Positions 16,931-25,335 of a stretch of 64,000 bases of DNA are shown piece by piece. The notes under the pieces were generated by a model. It ran no database searches. It saw only the letters and a list, made by a program, of their open reading frames with translations, and was not told where the DNA came from. Position 1 is the stretch's first letter. Each line of letters opens with the position of its first letter. A program made the translations under genes and the position numbers. Source of the stretch: Halorientalis salina (GTDB lineage Archaea; Halobacteriota; Halobacteria; Halobacteriales; Haloarculaceae); NCBI RefSeq assembly GCF_005049285.1, contig NZ_SOSC01000004.1, forward strand, positions 62,001 to 126,000, in the 5' to 3' direction.

Positions 16931-17134
16931 ATGTCGAACCACCGGGCGACCGTCACCTGTCCGTCTTGCGAACTCGAGGAGACGTTCGAGAAGCTCCAGG
17001 AGGCCCGTACGTGCATCGAGGACCACCGTGTGGAGACGGGCCACGACCCGCAGTGGGAACTGGCAACGCTCTCCTCGGGAGTCGAACGCGCCGGCGCGGC
17101 TGCCGGCGTCTGTGGCCGCCCTGGGAGTCTGTAG
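16931..17134 (+). CDS. Small cysteine-containing haloarchaeal protein
   Basis: A 67-residue protein: MSNHRATVTCPSCELEETF, then LQEARTCIEDHRVETGHDPQW. It holds a C-P-S-C knuckle at 10-13 and a single Cys with nearby histidines (C-I-E-D-H and T-G-H) that could complete a zinc site. A TATA-like TTTTATG at about 16899 lies 30 bases upstream, consistent with a leaderless message. It reads as a DNA- or RNA-binding zinc microdomain, but no partner or target is known. Confidence 0.7.
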   Translation: MSNHRATVTCPSCELEETFEKLQEARTCIEDHRVETGHDPQWELATLSSGVERAGAAAGVCGRPGSL

Positions 17135-17315
17135 GGGTAGCGCCGGGCGAGTCGGACCGGCGGGGAGACGTTCTGTGGCTGCACCTCGCGCTCGCCGACA
17201 CGACGGCGCGCCCCGGCCGCCGTCGTCGCGACGGCTTGGATCGACTGCTCCTTGCTCGCCGCTCGTGACTGATATTTAACATTAACTTTACTAATAATCC
17301 GCGTGACCACATCAC

Positions 17316-17717
17316 ATGGACGACATTTTCGTCGGGAGAGTCATGTCGGACTCGCTGCATACCGTGCGGCCGGACACGCTCGTCGAGGACGCCGCGCAGG
17401 TCATGCTGGACAACGACGTCGGCTCCGTCGTGGTCGTCGACGACGACAACCGACTCGCCGGCATCCTGACGCGGACCGACTTCGTCACCATCGTCTCGGA
17501 GAGCCATCCGAAAGCCGAGACGTCGGTGTCGCGGTACATGACGACGGACGTGGTCACGGCGTCGGCACAGGACTCGGTGCAGGACGTGGCGGACACGATG
17601 CTCGCTGAGGGCTTTCACCACATGCCGGTCGTCGACGACGACGAGGGCCTCATCGGGATGATCACGACGACCGACCTCGCGGCGTACATCGCGCAGGTGC
17701 GGACGTCGAACCCCTAG
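17316..17717 (+). CDS. Two-CBS-domain protein
   Basis: A 133-residue protein made of a CBS pair: VMSDSLHTVRPDTLVEDAAQ with SVVVVDDDNRLAGILTRTD, then YMTTDVVTASAQDSVQDVAD with HHMPVVDDDEGLIGMITTTD. CBS pairs bind adenosine nucleotides and sense energy state; as a stand-alone protein it is probably a regulatory partner. A TATA-like TTTACTAA about 27 bases before the ATG implies a leaderless message. A second CBS-pair gene lies at 28667. Confidence 0.88.
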   Translation: MDDIFVGRVMSDSLHTVRPDTLVEDAAQVMLDNDVGSVVVVDDDNRLAGILTRTDFVTIVSESHPKAETSVSRYMTTDVVTASAQDSVQDVADTMLAEGFHHMPVVDDDEGLIGMITTTDLAAYIAQVRTSNP

Positions 17718-17767
17718 CGGCGGGTGAACAGCAGGCTCTTGAGGACCGCTCCCGTAGCCCGACAGAC

Positions 17768-18532
17768 ATGTATCTCGCAGACGAGGCCTGGCCCGACCTG
17801 GGGACGTACTTCGAGGAAGAGTCGCTGGCGATCGTCCCGCTGGGCTCGACCGAACAGCACGGTCCACACTTGCCCGAGGGTACCGACCATATGATCGCCG
17901 AGGCACTGGCCCGCGACGCCGCCGAGCGGACCGGCTATCTCTGCACTCCGACCATCAACGTCGGCGTCAGTTCCCATCACCGCCAGTTTCACGGGACGAT
18001 GTGGGTCGACGCCCCCGTCTTCCGGGACTACGTCGAGAGCTTCTCGCGGAACCTCACCTCCCACGGCATCGACCGCATCGTCTACGTCAACGCTCACGGC
18101 GGCAACGTCGAACACCTCCGGGAGGTCGGCCGACGGCTCCACGAGGACGAGGTCGCCTACGCCGTCGAGTGGATGTGGGACGAATCCATTCCGGACCTGG
18201 TCGAGTCGGTCTTCGAGCACAACGGCCCACACGGCGGGCCCAAGGAGACGGCCATGCTCATGCACATCGCCCGGGACCTCGTTCACGAGGACCGACTCAC
18301 CGATGCGCGGGACGGCGGGCTCGTCGAGTGGTCGAACGAACTGACACACGGCGCACGGACCTTCTACGACGCGGCCGACAACACCGACAACGGCGTTCTC
18401 GGCGACCAGACCGACGCCACGCCCGAGATCGGCGCGGAACTGTTCGAGGCCGCCAGCGACCAGCTCGTCCAGCTCTGTGAGTGGCTCACCGCCCAGGACT
18501 ACGCGGACCTGATGCCCGAACCACACGTCTGA
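17768..18532 (+). CDS. Creatininase-family amidohydrolase
   Basis: A 254-residue protein with the family's metal-binding signatures: PLGSTEQHGPHLPEGTDH near residue 23, SSHHRQFHGT, VYVNAHGGNVEHL, and GGPKETAMLMH. The family includes creatininase, mycofactocin protease MftE and the archaeal formamide hydrolase ArfB of riboflavin/F420 synthesis. ArfB is a plausible role in this organism, but the sequence alone does not separate these options. It begins 50 bases after the CBS gene on the same strand. Confidence 0.82.
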   Translation: MYLADEAWPDLGTYFEEESLAIVPLGSTEQHGPHLPEGTDHMIAEALARDAAERTGYLCTPTINVGVSSHHRQFHGTMWVDAPVFRDYVESFSRNLTSHGIDRIVYVNAHGGNVEHLREVGRRLHEDEVAYAVEWMWDESIPDLVESVFEHNGPHGGPKETAMLMHIARDLVHEDRLTDARDGGLVEWSNELTHGARTFYDAADNTDNGVLGDQTDATPEIGAELFEAASDQLVQLCEWLTAQDYADLMPEPHV

Positions 18533-18632
18533 GGGAGTCACTGACCGGTCCCACAGACGCCACTCTCGGAGGGTAGTGTCAGAGTCGACGGCTCGCTCGG
18601 TTAGCAGCCAACTGCCAGCACCGGCGACGGTC

Positions 18633-18722
18633 TCAGCCGTTCAGCCGCCCGCCGCACTCGATGCAATACGTGGGCGGCACCTTCGTATGATGCTCTTTCC
18701 CACATATCTCGCAAACTGTCAC
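18633..18722 (-). CDS. 29-residue zinc-finger microprotein
   Basis: A GTG-initiated frame encodes VTVCEICGKEHHT, then KVPPTYCIECGGRLNG (first residue read as Met). The two C-x2-C knuckles, C4/C7 and C20/C23, form a minimal zinc ribbon. The promoter supports it: TTTATAC centred near 18751 is 29 bases upstream, the normal leaderless distance. The gene is too short for standard gene finding. Zinc microproteins of 30-70 residues are widespread in haloarchaea; the role of this one is unknown. Confidence 0.7.
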   Translation of the reverse strand: MTVCEICGKEHHTKVPPTYCIECGGRLNG

Positions 18723-18801
18723 GGGTCAGGAAATGCTCGGGCGATGTGTATAAAGTCGACGGTCGAAACGGCGGTTGAGTCGCTCTCACATCCGATTCCG
18801 A

Positions 18802-19377
18802 TTATTCGCGTCCGAGCGTGTAGAACTCCGAGTTCGGTCGCATATCTGCTACGTGCGCCATCCTGTTCGAAAGATTATAGAATGCGGTCACGTTGCTCAC
18901 GTCCCAGACTGCCTTCCTGCTGAAGCCGTGGTCGGTCAGGCGTTCGATGTCCGCTTCCTCGATTCGCTCGGGTTCCTCCGTGACTTTGACGGCGAAATCC
19001 AGCATCGCACGGTGGGCGTCGTTGATGTCGGCGGTCCGGTGGTTCGAGGCGAGTTGCTCGGCGAGCGTGGGGTCGTCGGCGTAGATGCGACAGAGCGCTC
19101 CGTGGGCGACGATGCAGTACAGGCAATCGTTCACGCCGCTGACCGTGACGATTATCATCTCGATCTCCTCGCGCTCCAGTGCCGTCTCCTCGAGCAGCGC
19201 GTCGTGGTACTGGATGAACGCCTGTGCCTGCTCGGGCCGGTACCCCAGCGCGCGGAAGACGTTCGGCGTGAACCCGGCGCGCTCCGTCTCCTCTTCGATT
19301 CGCTCTTGCAGCGGTTCGGGAAGTTCCTCGACGTCCGGGACGGGGAACCGTGTCATCGCTGGTATGTCGTCTGCCAT
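18802..19377 (-). CDS. AhpD/carboxymuconolactone-decarboxylase-family peroxidase-related protein
   Basis: A 191-residue helical protein of the CMD/AhpD superfamily, closest to the 'peroxidase-related enzyme' group. The redox motif is C85-L-Y-C88 followed by H92 (NDCLYCIVAHG). Other conserved parts are FTPNVFRALGYRP and FAVKVTEEPERI. Such proteins reduce peroxides or act as alkylhydroperoxidases using the CxxC pair. ATG 19377 gives the usual N-terminus (MADDIPAMTRF). A structured repeat lies about 110 bases upstream. Confidence 0.85.
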   Translation of the reverse strand: MADDIPAMTRFPVPDVEELPEPLQERIEEETERAGFTPNVFRALGYRPEQAQAFIQYHDALLEETALEREEIEMIIVTVSGVNDCLYCIVAHGALCRIYADDPTLAEQLASNHRTADINDAHRAMLDFAVKVTEEPERIEEADIERLTDHGFSRKAVWDVSNVTAFYNLSNRMAHVADMRPNSEFYTLGRE

Positions 19378-19485
19378 ACACTCCGTTCGCGGTGCCAACG
19401 ACATAGGTGTTGTCCGCGGTCGCGTGGTCGGACCCGTGCGTGCACTGGTGATCGACGGCAACGCGACTCCCGGCCTGAAAACCTA

Positions 19486-19613
19486 GGGGGGTGTGGGTGG
19501 GAACCCACGAGAGTGAGAAATGGGGGTGGGTGGGGGAAACCGCTCGAACGCGGTTGTGGGGGGTGGCACGCCGTGTGCCAGTACCTGAAACGAGGCGCTG
19601 ATCGGTAATAAAT
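19486..19613. ncRNA. Structured G-rich intergenic repeat, copy 1
   Basis: About 128 bases match 29866-29994 closely, with sequence diverging on both sides. Three hairpins are visible: 19493-19508 (GTGGGT/ACCCAC), 19538-19555 (AACCGC/GCGGTT) and 19564-19580 (TGGCAC/GTGCCA). Between the first two lies a G-rich run with three or more G-tracts (GGGGGTGGGTGGGGG) that could form a quadruplex. The matched segment ends at TAATAAA. No frame is shared in a way that suggests protein. Both copies lie between divergent genes. Whether it acts as RNA or DNA, and from which strand, is unknown. Confidence 0.5.
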
Positions 19614-19865
19614 GTATCTCGTCTGTTATCATCACTGATATTCATCGGGGCCAGTGCTGTGGGACAAGCGCCGCCAGGTCGGCCGACACCTCGCACCCGC
19701 GAAGCGGTGGCGCTTCCCGGACAGGGAGGCCGGTGACGCCTCTCACTCGTCGCCGACGTACCGACTCGATTCGACCCTGTCCCACGCAGCTATCCCGTCC
19801 GAGAACTGGACCGAACCGTCGAACGGCGACCCGACCGGCCAACTGTCCGAAAGTGGTTTATATTA

Positions 19866-19881
19866 TTTAGGTTTGCCTAAA
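19866..19881. promoter_or_regulatory. DtxR/Idr-type iron box overlapping the promoter
   Basis: TTTAGGTTTGCCTAAA is a perfect 6-4-6 inverted repeat (core TTAGG-N4-CCTAA) directly after the TATA element (TTTATATTA, about 19857-19865) and 3 bases before the ATG at 19885. Haloarchaeal DtxR-family iron regulators (Idr, SirR) are known to use TTAGG/CCTAA-type sites. Its placement between TATA and start predicts repression when iron is available. Confidence 0.75.
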
Positions 19882-19884
19882 ACC

Positions 19885-20229
19885 ATGGGACAGGTACGAC
19901 GACACGACGTGAATCCCGGACGGTTCGTGCCAGGAGCGAGTGTGGTACTCGGTGGTCTGGATGGTGGCTGTTCAGCCGAACTCTCGCCGATGGGAGCCGC
20001 CCAGTTCGAGGGCGTCCCGGACGGTGCAGTCGCCTTCGACGCGGCCCGGGCGGACGGTCTCGTGGGTCTCGGGCAGGGTGACGCGGCCCTGTCGCTCGGG
20101 CATCAGGCGTCGTTCCACGGTGGGTACTACGAGCAGTCCGGCGAGTGGCCCGGCATCGGGACACACGGCGAGCGCGAGCGGCTGTTCGACCGCCGGCGAC
20201 TCGCGGACAGCATCGAGGGGGGCGTCTGA
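19885..20229 (+). CDS. Hypothetical protein under an iron-type operator
   Basis: A 114-residue soluble protein, glycine-rich, with segments GASVVLGGLDGGCSAEL, GAVAFDAARADGLVGLGQG and a charged C-terminus (GERERLFDRRRLADSI). No family is recognised. The ATG at 19885 is fixed by the TATA box about 27 bases upstream and by the operator. The next gene, a small flavoprotein, starts 3 bases after its stop, so the two form an operon probably controlled by iron. Confidence 0.65.
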   Translation: MGQVRRHDVNPGRFVPGASVVLGGLDGGCSAELSPMGAAQFEGVPDGAVAFDAARADGLVGLGQGDAALSLGHQASFHGGYYEQSGEWPGIGTHGERERLFDRRRLADSIEGGV

Positions 20230-20232
20230 GCG

Positions 20233-20970
20233 ATGCAGAAAACCACTCCGTCCAACGTTATCGTCGTCGGCGGCGGCGTCGCTGGCCTCTCGGCTGCGAC
20301 GTTCACCGCCCGTCACGGGCTGGACACGCTCGTCCTCGATTCGGGCGAATCGATCCTCCGGCGCAACGCGCACCTCGAAAACTTCCCCGGCTTCCCGGCC
20401 GGCGTCAACAGCCGGCAGCTGCTCGACCTGCTCGAGGAGCAAGCCGAAACTGCCGGCTGCGAGCGCCGCGAGGCGACCGTCACTCGCGTCGAACCGACCG
20501 ACGAGGGATTCGCCGTCGAGACCGACGGCGACGACCGCCTCCGCACGGAGTACGTCGTCGCCGCGACGAAGAACGCGGTCGGCTACCTCGAAGACATCGA
20601 CGGCGTGGGGACCATCGACCGCGGCACGGTGTTCGTCGACACCGACGAGCGCGGCCGCACCGGGGTCGATGGGCTGTACGCCGCGGGCCGACTCGCCGAG
20701 AAACCCCACCAGGCGGCGGTCTGTGCGGGACACGGCGCCGAGGTGGGCGTCACCATCCTCGAAGACGACGACCGGCCGTTCTACCACGATTGGGTCGCTC
20801 CCGAGGGCTACTTCACTGACCGCGGGCGTGACCTCCCGCCGGGCTGTGAGGAGATCGACGGCGCAGAGCAACGGGACCGCGAACGACAGTCGCTCGACGT
20901 GATGAGCGAGCGGTTCAGCGAGCCACATCCCGCTCCCCAGGAGACCCATCCGAGCCTGGACGACGAGTAA
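20233..20970 (+). CDS. Small FAD-dependent oxidoreductase, thioredoxin-reductase-like
   Basis: A 245-residue flavoprotein. It begins with a Rossmann FAD motif (VIVVGGGVAGLSAA) and has RRNAHLENFPGFP as in the TrxB family, and a second FAD-contacting block GLYAAGRLAEKPHQAAVCAGHGAEV. The central NADPH-binding domain and the CxxC redox pair of true thioredoxin reductases are missing: the chain goes from the first FAD half straight to the second. The length (245 versus over 300) agrees. The electron donor is therefore unclear. Second gene of the iron-box operon. Confidence 0.8.
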   Translation: MQKTTPSNVIVVGGGVAGLSAATFTARHGLDTLVLDSGESILRRNAHLENFPGFPAGVNSRQLLDLLEEQAETAGCERREATVTRVEPTDEGFAVETDGDDRLRTEYVVAATKNAVGYLEDIDGVGTIDRGTVFVDTDERGRTGVDGLYAAGRLAEKPHQAAVCAGHGAEVGVTILEDDDRPFYHDWVAPEGYFTDRGRDLPPGCEEIDGAEQRDRERQSLDVMSERFSEPHPAPQETHPSLDDE

Positions 20971-21023
20971 CGCGACGGAGAGACCGCCGGTGAAAGAGCG
21001 GCGACGGCACCGCCGGCACTGAC

Positions 21024-21162
21024 TCAGCGGAGTTGGGAATACGGACTTCGATCCACGACCCGCGGGGTCGCGTCCGGCACGAACGTGACGCCGTCACGAG
21101 AACACTCGACCCGATCGATCCCAGACGGCGGCGCTCGCCGGGGAACCCTTCGCCGTCGACAC
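21024..21162 (-). pseudogene. Possible decayed or frame-shifted small gene
   Basis: On the minus strand a GTG at 21162 opens MSTAKGSPASAAVWDRSGRV with good haloarchaeal codon use but hits a stop after about 23 codons. A neighbouring register continues with SRDGVTFVPDATPRVVDRSP and SQLR to a stop at 21024. Joining the two by one frame change gives a plausible acidic-neutral protein of about 46 residues. This may be a real frameshift, a sequencing error or chance. Confidence 0.25.
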
Positions 21163-21258
21163 GGACGGGAAACCGGCCGACGAGCGGGTTTAGGCCCAGC
21201 AAAATTCATTCACATAGTGATGGGTATTACGCGGCCAGCGGTCGACGTCCAGACTGTA

Positions 21259-21418
21259 ATGAACACACAGACGGCGGAAGTGCTTCGCGAGGCCGGCAGC
21301 GTCGAGAAGAGACCACGCGCCCGTCGAGATGCTCCGCCAGCAACTGCTCGAACTCGAAGAGTTCGCTCACACCATCGAGCACTTCCTCGGCGACGACTCG
21401 CTGGCAACGTCCGAGTAG
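21259..21418 (+). pseudogene. Small gene interrupted by a probable frameshift
   Basis: ATG 21259 opens MNTQTAEVLREAGSVEK; the register then becomes arginine-rich. Skipping one base after the AAG codon at 21307-21309 restores a typical haloarchaeal sequence, DHAPVEMLRQQLLELEEF and HTIEHFLGDDSLATSE, ending at TAG 21416-21418. The restored protein of about 53 residues is helical and acidic. The single extra base could be a mutation, a programmed shift or a sequence error. Confidence 0.4.
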
Positions 21419-21562
21419 TCGCTCCGTTCTACGCTGCCGTCGCTCGGGTTCACGCTCCCTCATCGGTGGCTCCACACTCCCTCTGGGTAACGGGGAGGCC
21501 GATTTTCAGGCCAGTACAACTGTGTGTGGGGGGACGGGAACGGGGAGCGCCACGGTTCGGCC

Positions 21563-23875
21563 TCACTCGACGGCGTTCAGGCGAACGGTGAACACTGCGC
21601 CAGTGGGTTCGCCGTCGACGTTTCGGTCGCCTCTGTCCTCGATCCACACCTCTCCACCGTAGTTGCCGACGAGGGTATTGACGAGGTACAGGCCGATGCC
21701 AGTGCCGTCGCTGTCGAGTCCCTTGGTGCCCTTGCCGAAGACTTCGTCTTTCCGGTCGTCCGGGATGCCCGGGCCGTTGTCGGCAATCTGCACCGTCACG
21801 GCCGATTCGGACTCCGTGACGGACACCTCGACCTCGGGTGTGTCGCTGTCGTTGTGCTCGACTGCGTTTTTCAGGATGTTGCGGAAGACCGAGCCGAGCA
21901 TCTCATCGGCGTACACCTGTCGCCTGGGGATCGGCGAGGTGGTCCGAACGAGCGCTGATTCGTAGGTCGAGCGGACGTCTGCCAGTTGCGTTTCGAGCGT
22001 GCCGAAAAGCGGCGTCGGCTCCGGTCTGTTGTCGTCCTGCAGGACGGTCTCCATCAGGTCGCGGGCGGTCCGGGTCAGTTCGACGACGCGGTCGGCGTGA
22101 TCCAGCACGCGCGTCGCGTGGTCGGCCAGGTCGCCGTCGGTCTCCAGCGCGAGCACCTCGGCCAGGCTCACGACGATCTGCATGTCGTTTCGGATGTCGT
22201 GCCGGACGATCCTGTTGAGCACCTCCAACTTCTCGTTTTGGGCTTCGAGTCGCCGTTCGCGGGTCTTGCGTTCGGTGATGTCGGTGACGACCCCGATCAT
22301 CCGCTGTTGCCCGTCGTCGTTCTCGACGACCTGTCCCCGGGCTTCGACCCAGTGGGCCGTGCTGTCGTCCGGCTGAATCCGGTACTCGGCCTCGTACAGG
22401 TCGTTGTGTTTGATCGCCTGCTGGTGGGCGCGCGCGATCTCCGGGATGTCGTCGGGGTGGACGAGTTCCATGAAATCGTCGTAGGTACCTTCGAAGGTCT
22501 CTGTGTCGAGGCCGAACAGCTCCTCCATGCTCTCGTTCCAGCTCGTCCGGTCGGTCTCGAGGTTGCGCTCCCAGACGCCGGTGTTCGTCCCGTCGAGCGC
22601 GAGGTCGAGGCGGCGTTTCGTCTCCCTGAGGTCACGATCGCGCGCCTTCCGGCCGGTGATGTCGTGGCTGATGCCCATGACGCCGACGACGTTGCCGGCT
22701 CCGTCCCGGTAGGGGAACTTGTCGGTGAGGAACACGTGCTCGCGGCCGTCGATGTGCGTGACCGATTCGCGAGTCACCGGCTCGCCCGTCTCGATGACCT
22801 CGCGGTCGACCTCGCGGAGCTCGGCCGCACTCGACTCGTCGAACAACTCGGCGTCGGTCTTCCCGAGCAGGTCCTCGGACCCGGAGCCGAACAGCCTCGC
22901 GGCCGCGTCGTTGGCCAGCTGGTACTCCCCATCCCGGTCCTTGATGAAGATGGCGTTTCGCGTGTTCTCGATGATCGCTTCGAGCCGTCGTTCGTACACC
23001 TTGCGTTCGGTGATCTCCCGGGAGAAGACGGACAGCCCGTCGGCGTCGGGATAGACGTCGACCTCGACCCAGTACCCGAACGGCTCGCCGATGTACTCCT
23101 CGAAGGAGACCGGCGCTTCGGTCGCCATCGCCGTCCGGTACTGCTCGGCCATCTCCGTTCCCAGGAGTTCCGGAAACGCGTCCCAGAGCGACTCGCCGAG
23201 GACCTCGGATTCGGGGACGCCCGTCCGCTCGGCGACCCCGTCGTTCCAGTAGGTGATCGTCCAGTCGGTGTCGACCGCGTAGAACCCGTCGTCGACGCGC
23301 TCCGTCAGTCGCTCGTAGCGCTCTTTTTGCGCCTGGAGGTCGGTCCGGGCCTGGATGCCGTCGATGGCGTTCGCGATCGTCTCACCGAGTTCCGCGAGGA
23401 GCGTCCGCTCCGCGTCGTCGAAGCCGTCCGGCCGGTCGGTGTAGACGTTCAGGACGTAACACGCCCCCTCCCCCCAATCGAGCGGGACCGCCGCGCTGGC
23501 CTCGTACCCCCGTTCGAGCGCGTTCTCGCGCCAGGGCTCGTAGTCCGGGTTGTTTCGGATGTCCTGGACGACCCGCACCTCGCACGTCCGGACCGCTTTC
23601 GCGGTCGGCCCGCGGCTCCCCGGTGGTTCGTCGACCGCGATTACGAGGTCGTCACAGTAATCCTCGCCGACCCCGGCGGCCGTTCTCGGCACGACTGCCC
23701 CGTTTTCCGCGTCGTGTTCGCCGATCCAGGCGAATACGTACGGCTCCGACTCGGCGAACGTCTCACAGACGGCCGTCTCGAGCTCCCGCAAGGTGTCCGC
23801 TTCTACGAGTCCCCTGTTGATGTCCCGGATCGTCGCCGAGATCCGAAGTTGCTCCTCGGGGTCCTCGATATCCAT
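21563..23875 (-). CDS. Multi-PAS/GAF histidine kinase
   Basis: A 770-residue soluble sensor kinase. A GAF domain spans about residues 10-170. Three PAS domains follow (about 180-295, 300-415, 420-550), each ending in an ITERK-type linker. The HisKA helix carries the phospho-acceptor in VRHDIRND (near 560). The ATPase domain shows NILKNAVEHN, DNGPGIP and GTGIGLYLV. There is no membrane segment, so it senses a cytoplasmic signal. No response regulator is adjacent, as is common for haloarchaeal kinases. ATG 23875 is preferred to an upstream in-frame start at 23917. Confidence 0.9.
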   Translation of the reverse strand: MDIEDPEEQLRISATIRDINRGLVEADTLRELETAVCETFAESEPYVFAWIGEHDAENGAVVPRTAAGVGEDYCDDLVIAVDEPPGSRGPTAKAVRTCEVRVVQDIRNNPDYEPWRENALERGYEASAAVPLDWGEGACYVLNVYTDRPDGFDDAERTLLAELGETIANAIDGIQARTDLQAQKERYERLTERVDDGFYAVDTDWTITYWNDGVAERTGVPESEVLGESLWDAFPELLGTEMAEQYRTAMATEAPVSFEEYIGEPFGYWVEVDVYPDADGLSVFSREITERKVYERRLEAIIENTRNAIFIKDRDGEYQLANDAAARLFGSGSEDLLGKTDAELFDESSAAELREVDREVIETGEPVTRESVTHIDGREHVFLTDKFPYRDGAGNVVGVMGISHDITGRKARDRDLRETKRRLDLALDGTNTGVWERNLETDRTSWNESMEELFGLDTETFEGTYDDFMELVHPDDIPEIARAHQQAIKHNDLYEAEYRIQPDDSTAHWVEARGQVVENDDGQQRMIGVVTDITERKTRERRLEAQNEKLEVLNRIVRHDIRNDMQIVVSLAEVLALETDGDLADHATRVLDHADRVVELTRTARDLMETVLQDDNRPEPTPLFGTLETQLADVRSTYESALVRTTSPIPRRQVYADEMLGSVFRNILKNAVEHNDSDTPEVEVSVTESESAVTVQIADNGPGIPDDRKDEVFGKGTKGLDSDGTGIGLYLVNTLVGNYGGEVWIEDRGDRNVDGEPTGAVFTVRLNAVE

Positions 23876-24079
23876 GTCGGCGGATCGTCCACCGACAGCT
23901 AAACCGTACCGGCCCAAAAATCAGGATTAATACTCGCTCCGCTAGGGGCCTGCTCGGGGTCGGCGGTCGGATCGCCGAAGCCGGCCAGTCGATACGCGCG
24001 AGCGTCGGTGCAGTCCTCGTTTTCGGCAGCGAACTGAACCCGCAGCGATCCGGGCGAACCCGAACCCTGGCCTATAAGT

Positions 24080-24103
24080 ATTCTCCAGATGATCCTGGAG
24101 TAT
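24080..24103. promoter_or_regulatory. Dyad operator over the queD start site
   Basis: CTCCAGATGATCCTGGAG (24083-24100) has 6-base arms around a 6-base spacer, and the symmetry extends to 9-base arms with one mismatch (24080-24103). It sits between the TATA element CCTATAAGTA (24071-24080) and the ATG at 24102, so it covers the transcription start. A dimeric repressor there would block the archaeosine precursor operon. Confidence 0.55.
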
Positions 24104-24563
24104 GTCTCAACGGGGCGTTCGAGAGCAACCGGGCGGGACGGGACTGGCCGACGCCGGCGAGCGAACCCTGCAAGTCGGTCACGACCGGCCGATCCGCATC
24201 AGTACAGGACACCGTCTCCTGCACCACGACGGGAAGTGCTCCCGCCCACACGGCCACAACTACGAGATCTCGGTCGAAGTCACGGGCGAACTGACCGCCG
24301 AGGGGTGGGTCGTCGACAAGGGAGATATTACTGCAGTCATCTCCGAGTGGGATCACAGGTTCCTCCTCGAAGTGGGGGACCCGCTCGTCGAAGCGTTCGA
24401 GGAGAGCGGTGACGGGGACGCGACGGTCGTGCTCGACCACCCGCCGACGGCGGAGGTGATGAGCGTCGTCCTCGAACGCCGATTGCTCGACCGGCTCCCG
24501 GACACCGTCTCGGACGTGGCCGTCGCGGTCCGCGAGACGAGCGAACTCTGCGCGGGGTTCTGA
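24102..24563 (+). CDS. queD: 6-carboxytetrahydropterin synthase QueD
   Basis: A 153-residue member of the PTPS/QueD family. Zinc ligands are H37, H50 and H52, and the catalytic cysteine is C46 (GKCSRPHGHNY). The C-terminal RETSELCAGF holds the conserved pterin-binding glutamate. The enzyme makes 6-carboxy-tetrahydropterin from dihydroneopterin triphosphate on the way to preQ0, the precursor of archaeosine in archaeal tRNA. First gene of queDEC; its stop codon overlaps the queE start by one base. Confidence 0.92.
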   Translation: MSQRGVREQPGGTGLADAGERTLQVGHDRPIRISTGHRLLHHDGKCSRPHGHNYEISVEVTGELTAEGWVVDKGDITAVISEWDHRFLLEVGDPLVEAFEESGDGDATVVLDHPPTAEVMSVVLERRLLDRLPDTVSDVAVAVRETSELCAGF

Positions 24564-25333
24564 TGCCGGTCTCTGCTGACGCCACCGAGCGCGAACCCGC
24601 GGACACGGACGAGGCCCTGCCGATCAACGAACTGTTCTACTCGGTCCAGGGCGAGGGGCGGCTCGCGGGCGTTCCGACCGTGTTCGTCCGCACCAGCGGC
24701 TGTAACCTGCGCTGCTGGTTCTGTGACTCATACCACACATCCTGGGAACCGACTCACGACTGGCTGACCGTCGACGAGATCGTCGCCGAGGTCGAGGCCT
24801 ACGAGCAGGCCACCCACGTCGTGCTCACCGGCGGCGAGCCGATGATACACGAGGAGTCGGTCGCGTTGCTGAACCGGCTGGGCGAAGCGGGCTATCACAC
24901 CACCGTCGAGACCAACGGGACCGTCTACCGCGATGCGCACATCGACCTCGCGAGCATCAGCCCGAAACTGCAGAGCAGCACGCCCACGCCCGAAAAAGAT
25001 CCGACGGGCGAGGGTGAGTGGGCCGAGCGCCACGACGAGCGCCGCATCGACATGGACGCGCTGACCGCCCTCGTGGACGAGTACGACAGCCAACTCAAAT
25101 TCGTCGTCACCGGGGCGGACGATATGCCCGAGATCGAGCGCCTCGTCGAGCGGGTTCGGGACGGCACGACTACGACCGTCGCCGACGCCGACGTGTTGCT
25201 GATGGCCGAGGGGACGACCCGCGAGGACCTGGACGAATCCCGAAACGCCGTGGCCGAGTTGGCGATGGAGTACGGCTACCGGTACACGCCGCGACTGCAC
25301 GTGGACCTCTGGAACGACGCACCTGGAACGTAA
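24563..25333 (+). CDS. queE: 7-carboxy-7-deazaguanine synthase QueE
   Basis: A 256-residue radical SAM enzyme with the cluster motif C47-N-L-R-C51-W-F-C54, preceded by FYSVQGEG and followed by LTGGEPM and ETNGT. It contracts the pterin ring from QueD into the deazaguanine skeleton. An acidic N-terminal extension of about 18 residues precedes the family start. Middle gene of the preQ0 operon. Confidence 0.92.
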   Translation: MPVSADATEREPADTDEALPINELFYSVQGEGRLAGVPTVFVRTSGCNLRCWFCDSYHTSWEPTHDWLTVDEIVAEVEAYEQATHVVLTGGEPMIHEESVALLNRLGEAGYHTTVETNGTVYRDAHIDLASISPKLQSSTPTPEKDPTGEGEWAERHDERRIDMDALTALVDEYDSQLKFVVTGADDMPEIERLVERVRDGTTTTVADADVLLMAEGTTREDLDESRNAVAELAMEYGYRYTPRLHVDLWNDAPGT

Positions 25334-25335
25334 GC

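Noticed and set aside
19654-19884. N-terminal extension of the iron-box gene
   Set aside because: It would place the TATA element and operator inside the coding region; the ATG at 19885 fits the promoter.
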